The translations under genes were made by a program, and so were the position numbers. The notes under the pieces are model-generated. The model was given only the letters and a program-made list of their open reading frames with translations, searched no databases and was not told the origin of the DNA. A DNA stretch of 42,500 bases from Leptospira sp. WS92.C1. GTDB lineage: Bacteria > Spirochaetota > Leptospiria > Leptospirales > Leptospiraceae. Location of the stretch: the NCBI RefSeq assembly GCF_040833975.1, contig NZ_CP162131.1, positions 1 through 42,500 on the forward strand, read 5' to 3'. Below, piece by piece: positions 26,027 to 34,313 of the stretch (positions are counted from its first letter, which is position 1; each line of letters starts with the position of its first letter).

Positions 26027-26626
26027 CTATTGAAATTCTTTGTAGAATTTTTTGACTTTCTCAACATACTTCTGCGTTTCTTTGTAAGGCGGAATGCCGC
26101 CGTATCGATCTACAGCTCCGGGACCTGCGTTGTATGCCGCCAAGGCATGATCTAAATTCTTATATTTATTCATGAGATCGCTTAAAAATTTGGTTCCACC
26201 GGCGACGTTTTCAGCAGGGTCGGAAGGATCGTCCACTCCGAGAAGATTTGCGGTGGAAGGCATAAGCTGCATCAAACCGATCGCTCCTTTTGGGGAAACC
26301 GCGTTTGCTTTGAATCCGGATTCCGCCTTGATCACACTCTGAACCAGAGAGGGATCAAGATGATTTTTCTCCGATTCTTTACGGATGATTTCCGCGAGAT
26401 TCGGCTCCACACCTTTCAGCTCTCCACGAGAATTGCGCACCCAGTCTTGTGGTCTGTTCGTTTTTGAGATTTCATCCTGTTTGGTTTGAAGAATGGATTT
26501 AAAGTCAAGTTCCGGTGACTTGGAAGTAGGGGGCGTGGTTTCACGAATAAATTGGTTGGGTAAGCTTTCGATTTCTCGAATCCGATTTAAAATCGTTTTT
26601 ACGGTTTGGAGTTCTTCGATCCTCAT
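26027..26626 (-). CDS. Lytic transglycosylase (SLT domain)
   Basis: A 199-residue protein with a C-terminal SLT/goose-lysozyme-like domain (about 75-195). The catalytic glutamate is Glu102 in VIKAESGF; the [13 protein letters not shown] and [12 protein letters not shown] blocks complete the signature. It cleaves peptidoglycan glycosidic bonds with formation of anhydromuramyl ends. No signal peptide is visible: the N-terminal 70 residues are charged and lack a hydrophobic stretch, so export may use another route, as in flagellum-associated muramidases. AGAGA stands ahead of the ATG. It is divergent from the kinase gene at 26731. Confidence 0.93.
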   Translation of the reverse strand: MRIEELQTVKTILNRIREIESLPNQFIRETTPPTSKSPELDFKSILQTKQDEISKTNRPQDWVRNSRGELKGVEPNLAEIIRKESEKNHLDPSLVQSVIKAESGFKANAVSPKGAIGLMQLMPSTANLLGVDDPSDPAENVAGGTKFLSDLMNKYKNLDHALAAYNAGPGAVDRYGGIPPYKETQKYVEKVKKFYKEFQ

Positions 26627-26730
26627 ATTATGTCTCTCGGCGGATTTAGAAAAAAAAATGATCTTTTTTCTTTTTGATCAAAATTAAAGGGATTCTTGAT
26701 AAATCTGCGGCCTGCTAAATACTGCCTTTT

Positions 26731-29028
26731 GTGATTGAAATTGCCATCACGTCTAGAATATCCGCTTTCCCGGTTTTATATGCGAAGTCCAGGGGCTTTT
26801 TTGAAAAAGAAGGAGTCCAGGTTCAGGTTCGAATTTTGGAAAATTACGACGCAATTCTTGCGTTTTTAAGCACGGGAAGAATCGAAGTTGGAGAAATTCC
26901 GTTTACAACTTGGTTGGATTTACATCTCAAAAAATCGGCTCCGAACAAATCGATCTATCGGGGGATGATTCTTTCTAGAATGATTCACTCATTTTATTCG
27001 AGATACAATTCGAGCATTGATTCCATTTTAGACAGTACTCCGTATTTGATTCCGGTTTTGCAAAATACCTCCATCGATAAATTACTTTCTCTGGAATTTT
27101 TAAGATCCGGCAAATTTAGAAAAAAAATTTCCTGTTCTTATGTTCTTTCGAGGCCCTATTTGCTGGATTATGAATTTTCACAGACGAGTACCCTCGGCCT
27201 GATCGGTTCCGTTCAGGAATCACATTTTTTAAACAACGGTTTTAGAATTTCGGACGGTAGAGATCTTCCGCCTTATCGTCTTCCTGTAAACATGTTAGCG
27301 TTCAGCGGAAAATTTGCGAAAACATATCCGGACCGCGTCAATAAGATACAATCCGCCTTGACACGAGCGATTCAATCTTTGATCGAAAACACGAACGATT
27401 CAACGGATCATGCGATTCATGAAAGTGTTCCCGAATTCAATGTGGAAGCGGAACAGTTGCATTACTTTTTTAAACAGCCTTCTCAGGATTTAAAAGAGAT
27501 GCTTTCGCCTGCGGCCGATACGGAAGAGTTGGAATATCTTGGAAGAATTTATTGGAGATCGATGGATCATTTTACGGATCTACCGGCTGTGCTTTCCGAA
27601 GCTCTTAGTTTCGTAGCCCAAGATCCGATTCCCGAATATCCCGAGGCTCTGAAAGTTAGAAAAACTTCCTTGATGGAAGGACAATTTAGCAGTAAAGACG
27701 AATCGAGTCGTCTTCTTCAGAGAGCAGGTGAAAGAAGAGAACTCGGAGACTTGGTATCCGATCTTCAAAACCTGGTGTTGAATATTTATAATTCCAAAAA
27801 AATGGTACGAATGCCGGTTCTACCGTTGAGAGGGACCGCTTCCGCGATCAGAACCGGAATCAATTCTATCTTGGATTTTTTATTTCAAGAAATCCGATCC
27901 AAAGAAATTCATAATTTAGCAATTGATAATGTTCTGATGATGCAAGGCCTTGAAATGGACAAGAGGGCGATGGAATTGCAGTTTTCGGACGATAGATTCA
28001 ATTATCTTTTTGAATTTTCTCCGATTCCGGTCATTCTGTTGGATTCGGTTTCCGGCGGTTTGATCGGGGGAAATTATAATTTTCGAAGTCTTACCGGATA
28101 CAGTAAGGACAATGTGAGTAATCTGAGATTGGAAGACCTATTCCCCGGCTTGAGTGAGATGAGTGAATGGTCTTCCTCCACAAAGGTGGCAGAGACGATG
28201 CTTCGTGTGGATCAAGCAAGGATGAAACTCAGGGATAAATCTGAGATGGATGTATCTCTCAGTATCACCGCGTTGTTTGAAAGAGCACGGAAAATATATC
28301 AGGTGCATATTCTTTATGATTCGGAGAAAAAAGGCACGGAGCAGGCGAAGCACGAATTTATTTCCAATATCAGTCACGAATTGCGTTCTCCAATGACAAA
28401 CATTCAGGGTTATTTCGAGCTTTTGAGAAATGAATTGAATTCCACACTTTCAAAAGAGCAGGACGGAATGTTGGACGTAATCGAAAAAAATATAAAACGT
28501 CTCAATCACCTGATCGAAAATCTTCTCAAGTTTGAGGAGGTGAGAGGGGAGGACAATTCCGGTTTGATCGAGAATTTCGATCCGGCACTTGTGATTGAAG
28601 AAGTGGTTTATTCTAACGGACCTTCCGCTCGAGACAAGGGTCTGGAGGTAGAACTGGATCTTGTAAAAAAATTAAAGATCAAAGGAATCCGTTTTGAATT
28701 TTCTCAGGTGGTCACCAACCTTTTTGTCAACGCGATCAAATATACCGAAAAAGGGAAAATAGAAATTAATATGATTCAATCGAGCGAAGGGAAACTCGAA
28801 ATCAATATCAAGGATACCGGTGTGGGAATCGATCCAAAATACATTGAAAAGGTATTTGAAAGATTTTTTCGAATCCCCAATGATCGAAATAAAAGAATCG
28901 GTGGTACAGGCTTGGGACTTTCCATTTCCAGAACCATTCTTCATAAGATGAACGGGGAAATTAGATTGGAATCACGAGTAAATGGTGGAAGTAATTTTAG
29001 AATCTTTTTACCTTTGCAATCAGTATGA
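26731..29028 (+). CDS. Soluble histidine kinase with N-terminal NMT1/THI5-like solute-binding domain
   Basis: A 765-residue protein. Residues 1-260 read like an NMT1/SsuA-type substrate-binding protein (PVLYAKSRGFFEKEGVQVQV, DAILAFLSTGRIEVGE) but without a signal peptide. A helical connector follows (300-420), then a PAS-like domain (about 421-530), HisKA with phospho-acceptor His549 (ISNISHELRSP), and the ATPase domain: N box VTNLFVNAIKYTEKG, G1 DTGVGID, G2 GGTGLGLSIS. No membrane helix is seen, so a cytosolic small molecule, perhaps a pyrimidine or sulfonate-like compound, is the likely signal. The GTG start lacks a good ribosome site. Its stop overlaps the next gene (ATGA). No response regulator is adjacent. 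Confidence 0.9.
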   Translation: MIEIAITSRISAFPVLYAKSRGFFEKEGVQVQVRILENYDAILAFLSTGRIEVGEIPFTTWLDLHLKKSAPNKSIYRGMILSRMIHSFYSRYNSSIDSILDSTPYLIPVLQNTSIDKLLSLEFLRSGKFRKKISCSYVLSRPYLLDYEFSQTSTLGLIGSVQESHFLNNGFRISDGRDLPPYRLPVNMLAFSGKFAKTYPDRVNKIQSALTRAIQSLIENTNDSTDHAIHESVPEFNVEAEQLHYFFKQPSQDLKEMLSPAADTEELEYLGRIYWRSMDHFTDLPAVLSEALSFVAQDPIPEYPEALKVRKTSLMEGQFSSKDESSRLLQRAGERRELGDLVSDLQNLVLNIYNSKKMVRMPVLPLRGTASAIRTGINSILDFLFQEIRSKEIHNLAIDNVLMMQGLEMDKRAMELQFSDDRFNYLFEFSPIPVILLDSVSGGLIGGNYNFRSLTGYSKDNVSNLRLEDLFPGLSEMSEWSSSTKVAETMLRVDQARMKLRDKSEMDVSLSITALFERARKIYQVHILYDSEKKGTEQAKHEFISNISHELRSPMTNIQGYFELLRNELNSTLSKEQDGMLDVIEKNIKRLNHLIENLLKFEEVRGEDNSGLIENFDPALVIEEVVYSNGPSARDKGLEVELDLVKKLKIKGIRFEFSQVVTNLFVNAIKYTEKGKIEINMIQSSEGKLEINIKDTGVGIDPKYIEKVFERFFRIPNDRNKRIGGTGLGLSISRTILHKMNGEIRLESRVNGGSNFRIFLPLQSV

Positions 29029-29693
29029 AAAAGAAACTGTTTTATGTATCAATACTCTTTGTCTTAACTTCATTGACTTATATTATCTTTTCGGATGCGG
29101 GCGGTTTCTTTTTTAGTGAAAAGGAAGAAGAAAAGTTAAAAAGCGGGTTGAGTAGAAATACAGTGGATCGACAAGAAGGTTCTATGTTTGAATCCGGAAA
29201 TTTTCTGGATTTTTCAAAGTCCGGGGAAGTTGAGGACGAGAATACCGCCGGTGCTTCCGCATCGACAAATGTCTCCGCAACCGAACCCGCAAAAATAACG
29301 CCGGAAGAAAGAGAAAAGCTAAGAAAGGAAATGATTCTGAAAGCCAAGCCCTTGGCTGAAAAATTTCCGAACAACAGTCTGATTCCAAGAGAATTAACAA
29401 AAGAACAAGAAAATAAAAAGAAACAAGACGAAGAAAAGATGAACGAGATTCGGGCCGCGTTGCTGGAAGGCAGAGAAGTGGCAAAACCGGAGATGGAATT
29501 TTATCTGGATTCTAAAATTAAAAGATCGGATGATATGACTGAGATTTTGGAATACAGCATCAAAGTCTTTAAAGAAACGGGAAGGAATTATCCCGCTTCT
29601 TCGTTGAAGGTGATCGAAGACCGTCTTCATTCTCTTCGTGAAAGCAAAAACGAGCTTTTAGACGCAAAGAAAAATTTAGACCAACTTCAGTAA
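29025..29693 (+). CDS. Membrane-anchored coiled-coil protein coupled to the kinase
   Basis: A 222-residue protein whose ATG overlaps the kinase stop by 4 bp, so its translation is coupled to the kinase. Residues 4-24 form a signal anchor (LFYVSILFVLTSLTYIIF); the rest should be periplasmic. A serine/threonine-rich stretch (55-90) is followed by a long charged helical region (ITPEEREKLRKEMILKAKPL, ELTKEQENKKKQDEEKM) and a C-terminal helix (SSLKVIEDRLHSLRESKNEL). No known domain. A remnant of a second copy lies at 24791-24889, which shows that the family has been duplicated in this genome. Partnership with the kinase is inferred from coupling. Confidence 0.85.
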   Translation: MKKKLFYVSILFVLTSLTYIIFSDAGGFFFSEKEEEKLKSGLSRNTVDRQEGSMFESGNFLDFSKSGEVEDENTAGASASTNVSATEPAKITPEEREKLRKEMILKAKPLAEKFPNNSLIPRELTKEQENKKKQDEEKMNEIRAALLEGREVAKPEMEFYLDSKIKRSDDMTEILEYSIKVFKETGRNYPASSLKVIEDRLHSLRESKNELLDAKKNLDQLQ

Positions 29694-29752
29694 GGTTCAA
29701 AATGATTGGAGCTAGTGGCGGATTCAACGGGAATCGGTTTTGAATTCTTATC

Positions 29753-30181
29753 CTACTGAACGTTTATCTTTTGCTCTACCTTTTTTCCATTTGCGCTTTG
29801 TGGAAGCGTGAGTTTCAAAACTCCGTTTTCGTATTTCGCCGCGATTTTTTCCTTGTCTACGACATCGGGAAGATTGAAGGAGCGGGAAAAAGAGGAATAA
29901 TTGTATTCTCGTTTGCTGTAGTGTTTGTCTTCTTCTTTGGATTCGGTTTTTTTCGTAGCGCTGATCGTCAGTATGTCTCCTTCGAGGTCGATCTTGAAAT
30001 CCTTTTTATCCAAACCGGGAGCGGCGCACTCCAATTCGTATCCTTCCTTTGTTTTCATAACGTTTACAGCGGGTACATGGCGCACCCAATCCTTTTGCAG
30101 GAACTCGTTCCAGTTGTGGAAGAAATGATCCAAGTTATTGATGCTCAAAAAAGGGTCGTGAGTTTTTGCAAGATTGTTCAT
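29753..30181 (-). CDS. Small heat-shock protein, Hsp20 family
   Basis: A 142-residue ATP-independent holdase. A short N-terminal arm (WNEFLQKDW) leads into an alpha-crystallin domain (about 37-130) with NVMKTKEGYELECAAPGLDK, the FSRSFNLPDVVD block and the signature YENGVLKLTLPQ; the C-terminal tail ends with an I-x-V motif (KINVQ). AAGGAG lies ideally ahead of the ATG. A TTGACC-17-TAACAT promoter is visible upstream; no CIRCE element was seen, so HrcA control is not indicated. Only one such gene is present here, although Leptospira often carries a tandem pair. Confidence 0.96.
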   Translation of the reverse strand: MNNLAKTHDPFLSINNLDHFFHNWNEFLQKDWVRHVPAVNVMKTKEGYELECAAPGLDKKDFKIDLEGDILTISATKKTESKEEDKHYSKREYNYSSFSRSFNLPDVVDKEKIAAKYENGVLKLTLPQSANGKKVEQKINVQ

Positions 30182-30206
30182 AAAATTCTCCTTTTGTTTG
30201 TATCAA

Positions 30207-30235
30207 ATGTTATCATCGTTGTTTTGTTCGGTCAA
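30207..30235 (-). promoter_or_regulatory. Sigma-70-type promoter of the hsp20 gene
   Basis: On the minus strand TTGACC (30235-30230) and TAACAT (30212-30207) are separated by 17 bp. The -10 element ends 25 bp before the ATG, leaving a leader with the AAGGAG ribosome site. Confidence 0.6.
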
Positions 30236-30294
30236 GGTTGGCTGGGGCAAACGCCCGGAATAAGGCGAGACCGGCAAATTTACAAGATTTTCGG

Positions 30295-32238
30295 ATGAGT
30301 GAGTTAGAAAAAGAATTGAGCAGGGCAAGGACCGTCGCCGGTTGTTTGGAGCTTTTATCGAGTCTCTACGGCGATACGGTTTCCTTAGAACAAACCCTTT
30401 TCAAGATAACCGAAAAGTTGTTATCCATCTCGAACGGTTTATACGGACAAGCCTGGATCTTCGACGGATATACGGATTCATTCTTATTGGAAATGGAATT
30501 TGATTCCGGCAAAAACGGAATCGTTTCCGTTCGCGAAACTTTAAAACCATCTTCTTCTAAAATTACTTCGAGCGGACAGGCATTCGATCGATTTTTTCGT
30601 AAAAAGGAAACCGTTCGGATTCCTTGCGACGCAGCGTTTTTAAAATCCATCGAGCTACCTTCCGATCTCGTAGGCCGTATCGAATCCCTTTTGATTCTTC
30701 CCGTTTCGAGTGAGTCCGATGTCATCGGGAATTTTCTAATATTTCTACAAACGCCTTCCGCAGGAGAAGACGAAACTTTTTCAACGTATCTGGATTGTTT
30801 TGCTCGTCATGCAGGCGGTTTAATATCCGAGAAACTTCTTCGAAGATCCTTACAAGAAAGCGAAGGAAGAATGAGAAAGGTTTTGGAGAACATGCCTATC
30901 TTATTCATGGCGGTCGATAGTTCCTTTCGTCTTATTTCGTGGAATCACGAATGCGAACGAGTCATGGGTTATTCGGAAAAAGAAGTATTGGGTAAAGAAG
31001 GATTTCTCCGTCAAGAACTTCTCAGCGCGAACACCGAACCTTCCTTAAACATGGAGTCTAAAATTTTCGATTCGGATTTTAAGAACTGGGAACTAGAGCT
31101 CCTCGCCAAGGACGGAAAAACAAAAACGATATTCTTATCGAATCTTTCTTCGGAGTTTCCGTTACTCGGTTGGGAGAAGTGGTTTGTCGGAGTCGACATC
31201 ACTCATACGAAAGAAATTGAAAGCGAATTAAAAGGCTCTCTCAAAGAACTCTCGGATTTTCAAACCGCGTTAAACGCGGTATCGATCGTGGCTTTTACGG
31301 ATAAGGCCGGGACGATCATCTACGTAAATCAAAACTTTTGTAATATAAGCGGTTACTCAAGAGACGAACTTCTCGGGCAGAATCATAGGATCATCAACTC
31401 GGGGTATCACTCGAAGGAATTTTTCAAAGAACTCTGGAAGACGATCTCGAAAGGAAATATCTGGAAGGGAGAAATCAAAAACAGAGCCAAGGACGGAAGA
31501 TTCTATTGGGTGGATACCACCATCTCTCCGATTCTGGATGAAAAAGGTAAGCCTCATCAATATCTTGCGATTCGAAACGACATCACCGAAAGAAAGAAAA
31601 CCGAAGAGAAAGCCAGACACGCGGAGAATAATTTAAAAACTCTTCAAGACAGGATGAGTCCGCATTTCTTATTCAACACTTTGAGCATCATTCATTCTTA
31701 TCTGCAGACAAATCCCGAACTCGCGGACTCCGCTATTCTTATGCTCGCGGATAACTACCGTTTCTTAACGGATCAAGCCGGTAAACAGTTAGTTCCCTTC
31801 GATATAGAATGGGAATTTATGGAAAACTATCTTCAGCTTTTGAAGCTTAGATTTTCGGATTTTATAGACGTTAAAGTGGAGAAGGTGGGAGACTTCCGCA
31901 AATGTCAGCTTCCTCCGCTGACTTTGCAACCGATCGTAGAGAATTCTTATCTTCACGGTTTGAGAAATAAAAAAGGTAAAGGAACGATCTATGTCCACGC
32001 GTTTATAGAAGGAACAAAAACCCATATCGTAATCCGGGACGATGGTATCGGATTAAAATCGGAGACGATCCATTCAAGAACTCTTACGAACATTTCGGAC
32101 CGTTTGAAATTTTATCTTTACGAATCGGAACTGAAAATTGAAAATCATCCCGAAGGCGGTACGGTCGTCACCGTTACTTTTGACAAACCGAATAACGAAA
32201 AACTTTCTGACCTGATCGGCAATGACCAACACAAATAG
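30295..32238 (+). CDS. LytS-like sensor histidine kinase with GAF and two PAS domains
   Basis: A 647-residue soluble kinase: a GAF-like domain at about 15-175, PAS domains at about 190-305 and 320-433 (NQNFCNISGYSRDELLGQNH, then a PAC-type ISPILDEKGKPHQYLAIRND), and a His_kinase module of the LytS/YehU type. The phospho-acceptor is His457 in RMSPHFLFNTLS; the ATPase part shows PPLTLQPIVENSYLHGL and DDGIG. No membrane helix is present, so the signal is probably cytosolic. ATG 30295 is chosen; the preceding 19 in-frame codons look non-coding. The 3' end overlaps the response-regulator gene by 17 bp, forming a clear two-component pair. Confidence 0.93.
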   Translation: MSELEKELSRARTVAGCLELLSSLYGDTVSLEQTLFKITEKLLSISNGLYGQAWIFDGYTDSFLLEMEFDSGKNGIVSVRETLKPSSSKITSSGQAFDRFFRKKETVRIPCDAAFLKSIELPSDLVGRIESLLILPVSSESDVIGNFLIFLQTPSAGEDETFSTYLDCFARHAGGLISEKLLRRSLQESEGRMRKVLENMPILFMAVDSSFRLISWNHECERVMGYSEKEVLGKEGFLRQELLSANTEPSLNMESKIFDSDFKNWELELLAKDGKTKTIFLSNLSSEFPLLGWEKWFVGVDITHTKEIESELKGSLKELSDFQTALNAVSIVAFTDKAGTIIYVNQNFCNISGYSRDELLGQNHRIINSGYHSKEFFKELWKTISKGNIWKGEIKNRAKDGRFYWVDTTISPILDEKGKPHQYLAIRNDITERKKTEEKARHAENNLKTLQDRMSPHFLFNTLSIIHSYLQTNPELADSAILMLADNYRFLTDQAGKQLVPFDIEWEFMENYLQLLKLRFSDFIDVKVEKVGDFRKCQLPPLTLQPIVENSYLHGLRNKKGKGTIYVHAFIEGTKTHIVIRDDGIGLKSETIHSRTLTNISDRLKFYLYESELKIENHPEGGTVVTVTFDKPNNEKLSDLIGNDQHK

Positions 32239-32956
32239 AGAATGGAAAACTATGATCGTAGAGGACGAAGCTCCGACGCGAGAATTACTCGTCAACTTTT
32301 GTCTTTCCCGTCCCGAGTTGAAACTTTGTAAGGTTGCAAAGGACGGAGAAGAGGCGCTGGAGTTTCTTTTGTCCGAAAATATCGATCTCGCTTTTTTCGA
32401 TATCAATCTTCCTCTACTTTCCGGATTGGAAATTCTCGAAAGACTGGAAACTCCTCCGTATATCATTTTTATCACCGCATTAAAGGATAAGGCGATAGAA
32501 GCTTTTGAATTGGGCGCCATAGACTACCTTCTCAAGCCGTTTTCCAAGGATCGTTTTTACAAGGCGGTCGACCGCGCGGTGCAGTTTTTGGGACAAAAGG
32601 TGGAGCCTACTTCCAAGAACGTGTTCAATGAGCTCGGGCTTTTTATTTTGGAAAAGGAGAATCATTTTTTGATTCCTTATAAGGATATCAATTACATCTC
32701 TTCCAGGGATAATTTCAGTTTGGTTCATACGGACGAGAGGGAATACGTCACCTACAAATCCTTAAAGAGTCTCGAAACAAAACTTCCTCCAACCCGGTTC
32801 TTACGAATCTATAAACAGTATATCATCAACCTTGAAAAACTTTCTCATCTGCAAAGCGACAACATGGGTAATTATTCGGTCCATCTAAAGGACGAAGAGG
32901 AGACTCAATTGCCCGTAGGCCGTAAATACATCGCAAAGATCAAAGAACTTCTATGA
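32222..32956 (+). CDS. LytTR-family response regulator
   Basis: A 244-residue regulator overlapping its kinase gene. Receiver domain: acidic pair Glu14-Asp15, phospho-acceptor Asp60 (LAFFDINLP), Thr85 and Lys105 (YLLKPFS). LytTR DNA-binding domain at about 140-244: INYISSRDNFSLVHTDER, TYKSLKSLETKLPP, FLRIYKQYIINLEKL and LPVGRKYIAKIKELL. Proteins of this class bind pairs of short direct repeats. ATG 32222 is given; ATG 32252 (residue 11) just after the kinase stop is also possible. The targets are unknown. Confidence 0.95.
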   Translation: MTNTNREWKTMIVEDEAPTRELLVNFCLSRPELKLCKVAKDGEEALEFLLSENIDLAFFDINLPLLSGLEILERLETPPYIIFITALKDKAIEAFELGAIDYLLKPFSKDRFYKAVDRAVQFLGQKVEPTSKNVFNELGLFILEKENHFLIPYKDINYISSRDNFSLVHTDEREYVTYKSLKSLETKLPPTRFLRIYKQYIINLEKLSHLQSDNMGNYSVHLKDEEETQLPVGRKYIAKIKELL

Positions 32957-32994
32957 CTTAAGTAGTGTATCTCATTCGATTTCGCAAAGTGCCC

Positions 32995-33051
32995 TTTCGG
33001 TGAGATTTCTGTAAAAACTTCTCCTTTTTTTACCCTCTCATTTCACCGAAA
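32995..33051. terminator. Inverted repeat downstream of the LytTR regulator
   Basis: TTTCGGTGA (32995-33003) is repeated in inverse as TCACCGAAA (33043-33051) around a 39-base spacer that includes a TTTTTTT run. It begins 38 bp after the stop. It may form a long-loop hairpin ending the two-component operon, or be an operator. Confidence 0.35.
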
Positions 33052-33084
33052 ACCTCTCTCATCCGCAACATACCCCGGGTGCGA

Positions 33085-33113
33085 TTGACCTGTCGTTCGG
33101 AATCGATTACGAT
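33085..33113 (+). promoter_or_regulatory. Sigma-70-type promoter of the hydrolase-like gene
   Basis: TTGACC (33085-33090) and TACGAT (33108-33113) with a 17-bp spacer, 32 bp ahead of the GTG start. The -35 is identical to that of the hsp20 gene. Confidence 0.5.
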
Positions 33114-33145
33114 TCTTCATCCGTGCGTAAACTTCGCGGGTTGAG

Positions 33146-33862
33146 GTGCGCGTTGACGTTCTAAATTTAGACACAGCGTTTAATCGATTTATGATGAGGG
33201 AAAAAAAAGATCATATCAAAACGATCGCCATTCGAGTGAATCGAGTCGGCTTAAAGGGTGAATTGCGTCTTCCTCTTCATTCCAAATTGCTTGTGATTTC
33301 GGTATTGGGAGAAAAGGACGGTAGGCATCTGGATCGATTCGACGCTCTTTGTCGGACTTTATATGCGAACGGGATCGGTACGTTCTTTCTGTTCGGACTG
33401 TTAACCGAAGATGAAAAAAAAATCTCTGCGAATCTTTTCGACGAATCCCTACTCGCAGACCGTTTGGTCGAAGTGACGAAAAAATTAGAAACGCTTTCCG
33501 AAACAAAAGGACTAAAGCTCGCGTATCTCAGCTTTTCAAATATCGCCGAAAGAATTTTTCGTGCGTCTTCCACTTTGAAGGGAAAAATCGAAAGTTTGAT
33601 TCTGATCGGAGATGGATTGTTGCCTTTGAATGTCGTGTTTAGCGACGTTTCGATTCTGAACATTATCGGGGCCCTCGATTTTAAAACGATCAAGTCCAAT
33701 CAAATCTTTCTGAATCGTATCGAAACTCCGTTGAAAAAGTTGTATTTGATACCCGGTTCCCCGAGTCATTTTGAAGATCCTCAAAAATGGAGATTGGTGT
33801 CAGATACGGTATTAAAGTGGTTTTCTCATCCGGAACGAAGAAAGCTGGAGTTTGCCGAATAA
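33146..33862 (+). CDS. Alpha/beta-hydrolase-like protein, probably without catalytic residues
   Basis: A 238-residue protein with the strand order of a dienelactone-hydrolase-type fold: KLLVISVLGEKDGRHLDRFD, ANGIGTFFLFGLLTEDEK, KLAYLSFSNIAERIF, LILIGDGLLPL and a C-terminal KLYLIPGSPSHFEDPQKW. Where active relatives have GxSxG the sequence reads YLSFSNI, and the position of the conserved histidine in PGATHxF is Ser. It may therefore bind a ligand rather than hydrolyse one. GTG 33146 is the longest start; ATG 33191 is an alternative. A terminator-like hairpin follows. Confidence 0.75.
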   Translation: MRVDVLNLDTAFNRFMMREKKDHIKTIAIRVNRVGLKGELRLPLHSKLLVISVLGEKDGRHLDRFDALCRTLYANGIGTFFLFGLLTEDEKKISANLFDESLLADRLVEVTKKLETLSETKGLKLAYLSFSNIAERIFRASSTLKGKIESLILIGDGLLPLNVVFSDVSILNIIGALDFKTIKSNQIFLNRIETPLKKLYLIPGSPSHFEDPQKWRLVSDTVLKWFSHPERRKLEFAE

Positions 33863-33871
33863 GAACTTCGA

Positions 33872-33893
33872 ACCGGGTTTATGAAAACCCGGT
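33872..33893. terminator. Bidirectional hairpin between convergent genes
   Basis: ACCGGGTTT and AAACCCGGT form a 9-bp stem with an ATGA loop, between the stop at 33862 and the end of the DUF2892 gene at 33902. GC-rich base and symmetric placement fit a shared terminator, although the T tracts are weak. Confidence 0.6.
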
Positions 33894-33901
33894 CCTGCGT
33901 T

Positions 33902-34102
33902 TCATTTCTTCATAGGACAAGTGCTGAATCCGAATACGGAGTATAACGGACACCATCCTAAAATTCCGGTTCCTAATGGAACGAAACCTGCCACCAACAT
34001 GACTGTTCCGATCATTCCCTGAGTCGCATATCCGAAACCGATGAGAATGATTCCCAAAACGATTCGAATGATACGGTCGATTGTTCCTTCGTTGATTTGC
34101 AT
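33902..34102 (-). CDS. DUF2892 (YgaP-C-like) small membrane protein
   Basis: A 66-residue protein with the family start QINEGTIDRIIRIVLGI, two membrane helices (about 10-26 and 28-50) and a C-terminal LGWCPLYSVFGFSTCP carrying two cysteines. The DUF2892 domain forms the membrane part of YgaP-type sulfurtransferases and often occurs alone near sulfur- or redox-related genes. AAGGAG is well placed before the ATG. TTGACA (34142-34137) and TACAAT (34120-34115) with a 16-bp spacer are seen upstream, although that -10 is very close to the ribosome site. The Fur-like palindrome at 34179-34196 lies further upstream. Confidence 0.9.
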   Translation of the reverse strand: MQINEGTIDRIIRIVLGIILIGFGYATQGMIGTVMLVAGFVPLGTGILGWCPLYSVFGFSTCPMKK

Positions 34103-34178
34103 AGCCGACTCCTTATTGTATGTTAGAACTATTGGATGTCAAAAATCGAAATTCGCAAATCCGAATCGATTTTTTCAG

Positions 34179-34196
34179 GAATGATAATTATCATTC
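34179..34196. promoter_or_regulatory. Fur/PerR-like palindrome GAATGATAATTATCATTC
   Basis: A perfect 18-bp palindrome in the 211-bp divergent region between the DUF2892 and Crp/Fnr-family genes. The TGATAATTATCA core resembles the ATGATAAT half-sites of Fur-family operators, though the arms are closer together than in the classic 7-1-7 box. It lies 37 bp upstream of the -35 of the DUF2892 gene and 60 bp upstream of the -35 of the regulator gene. Confidence 0.55.
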
Positions 34197-34256
34197 GATT
34201 TTTTTCCTCTAAATCCGCCGAATACCGTCCAAATCGGCCTCATATCCCGTCCCCCG

Positions 34257-34285
34257 TTGACGGATCGATCGAATCGGAGTATGAA
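34257..34285 (+). promoter_or_regulatory. Sigma-70-type promoter of the Crp/Fnr-efflux operon
   Basis: TTGACG (34257-34262) and TATGAA (34280-34285) with a 17-bp spacer, 28 bp before the ATG. The spacer contains GATCGATC. Confidence 0.6.
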
Positions 34286-34313
34286 TGAATCACTCCTAAA
34301 GAGGTAGATAAGC

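Noticed and set aside
30238..30294. 19 extra codons before the LytS-like kinase
   Set aside because: The codons overlap the hsp20 promoter region and look non-coding; ATG 30295 follows.
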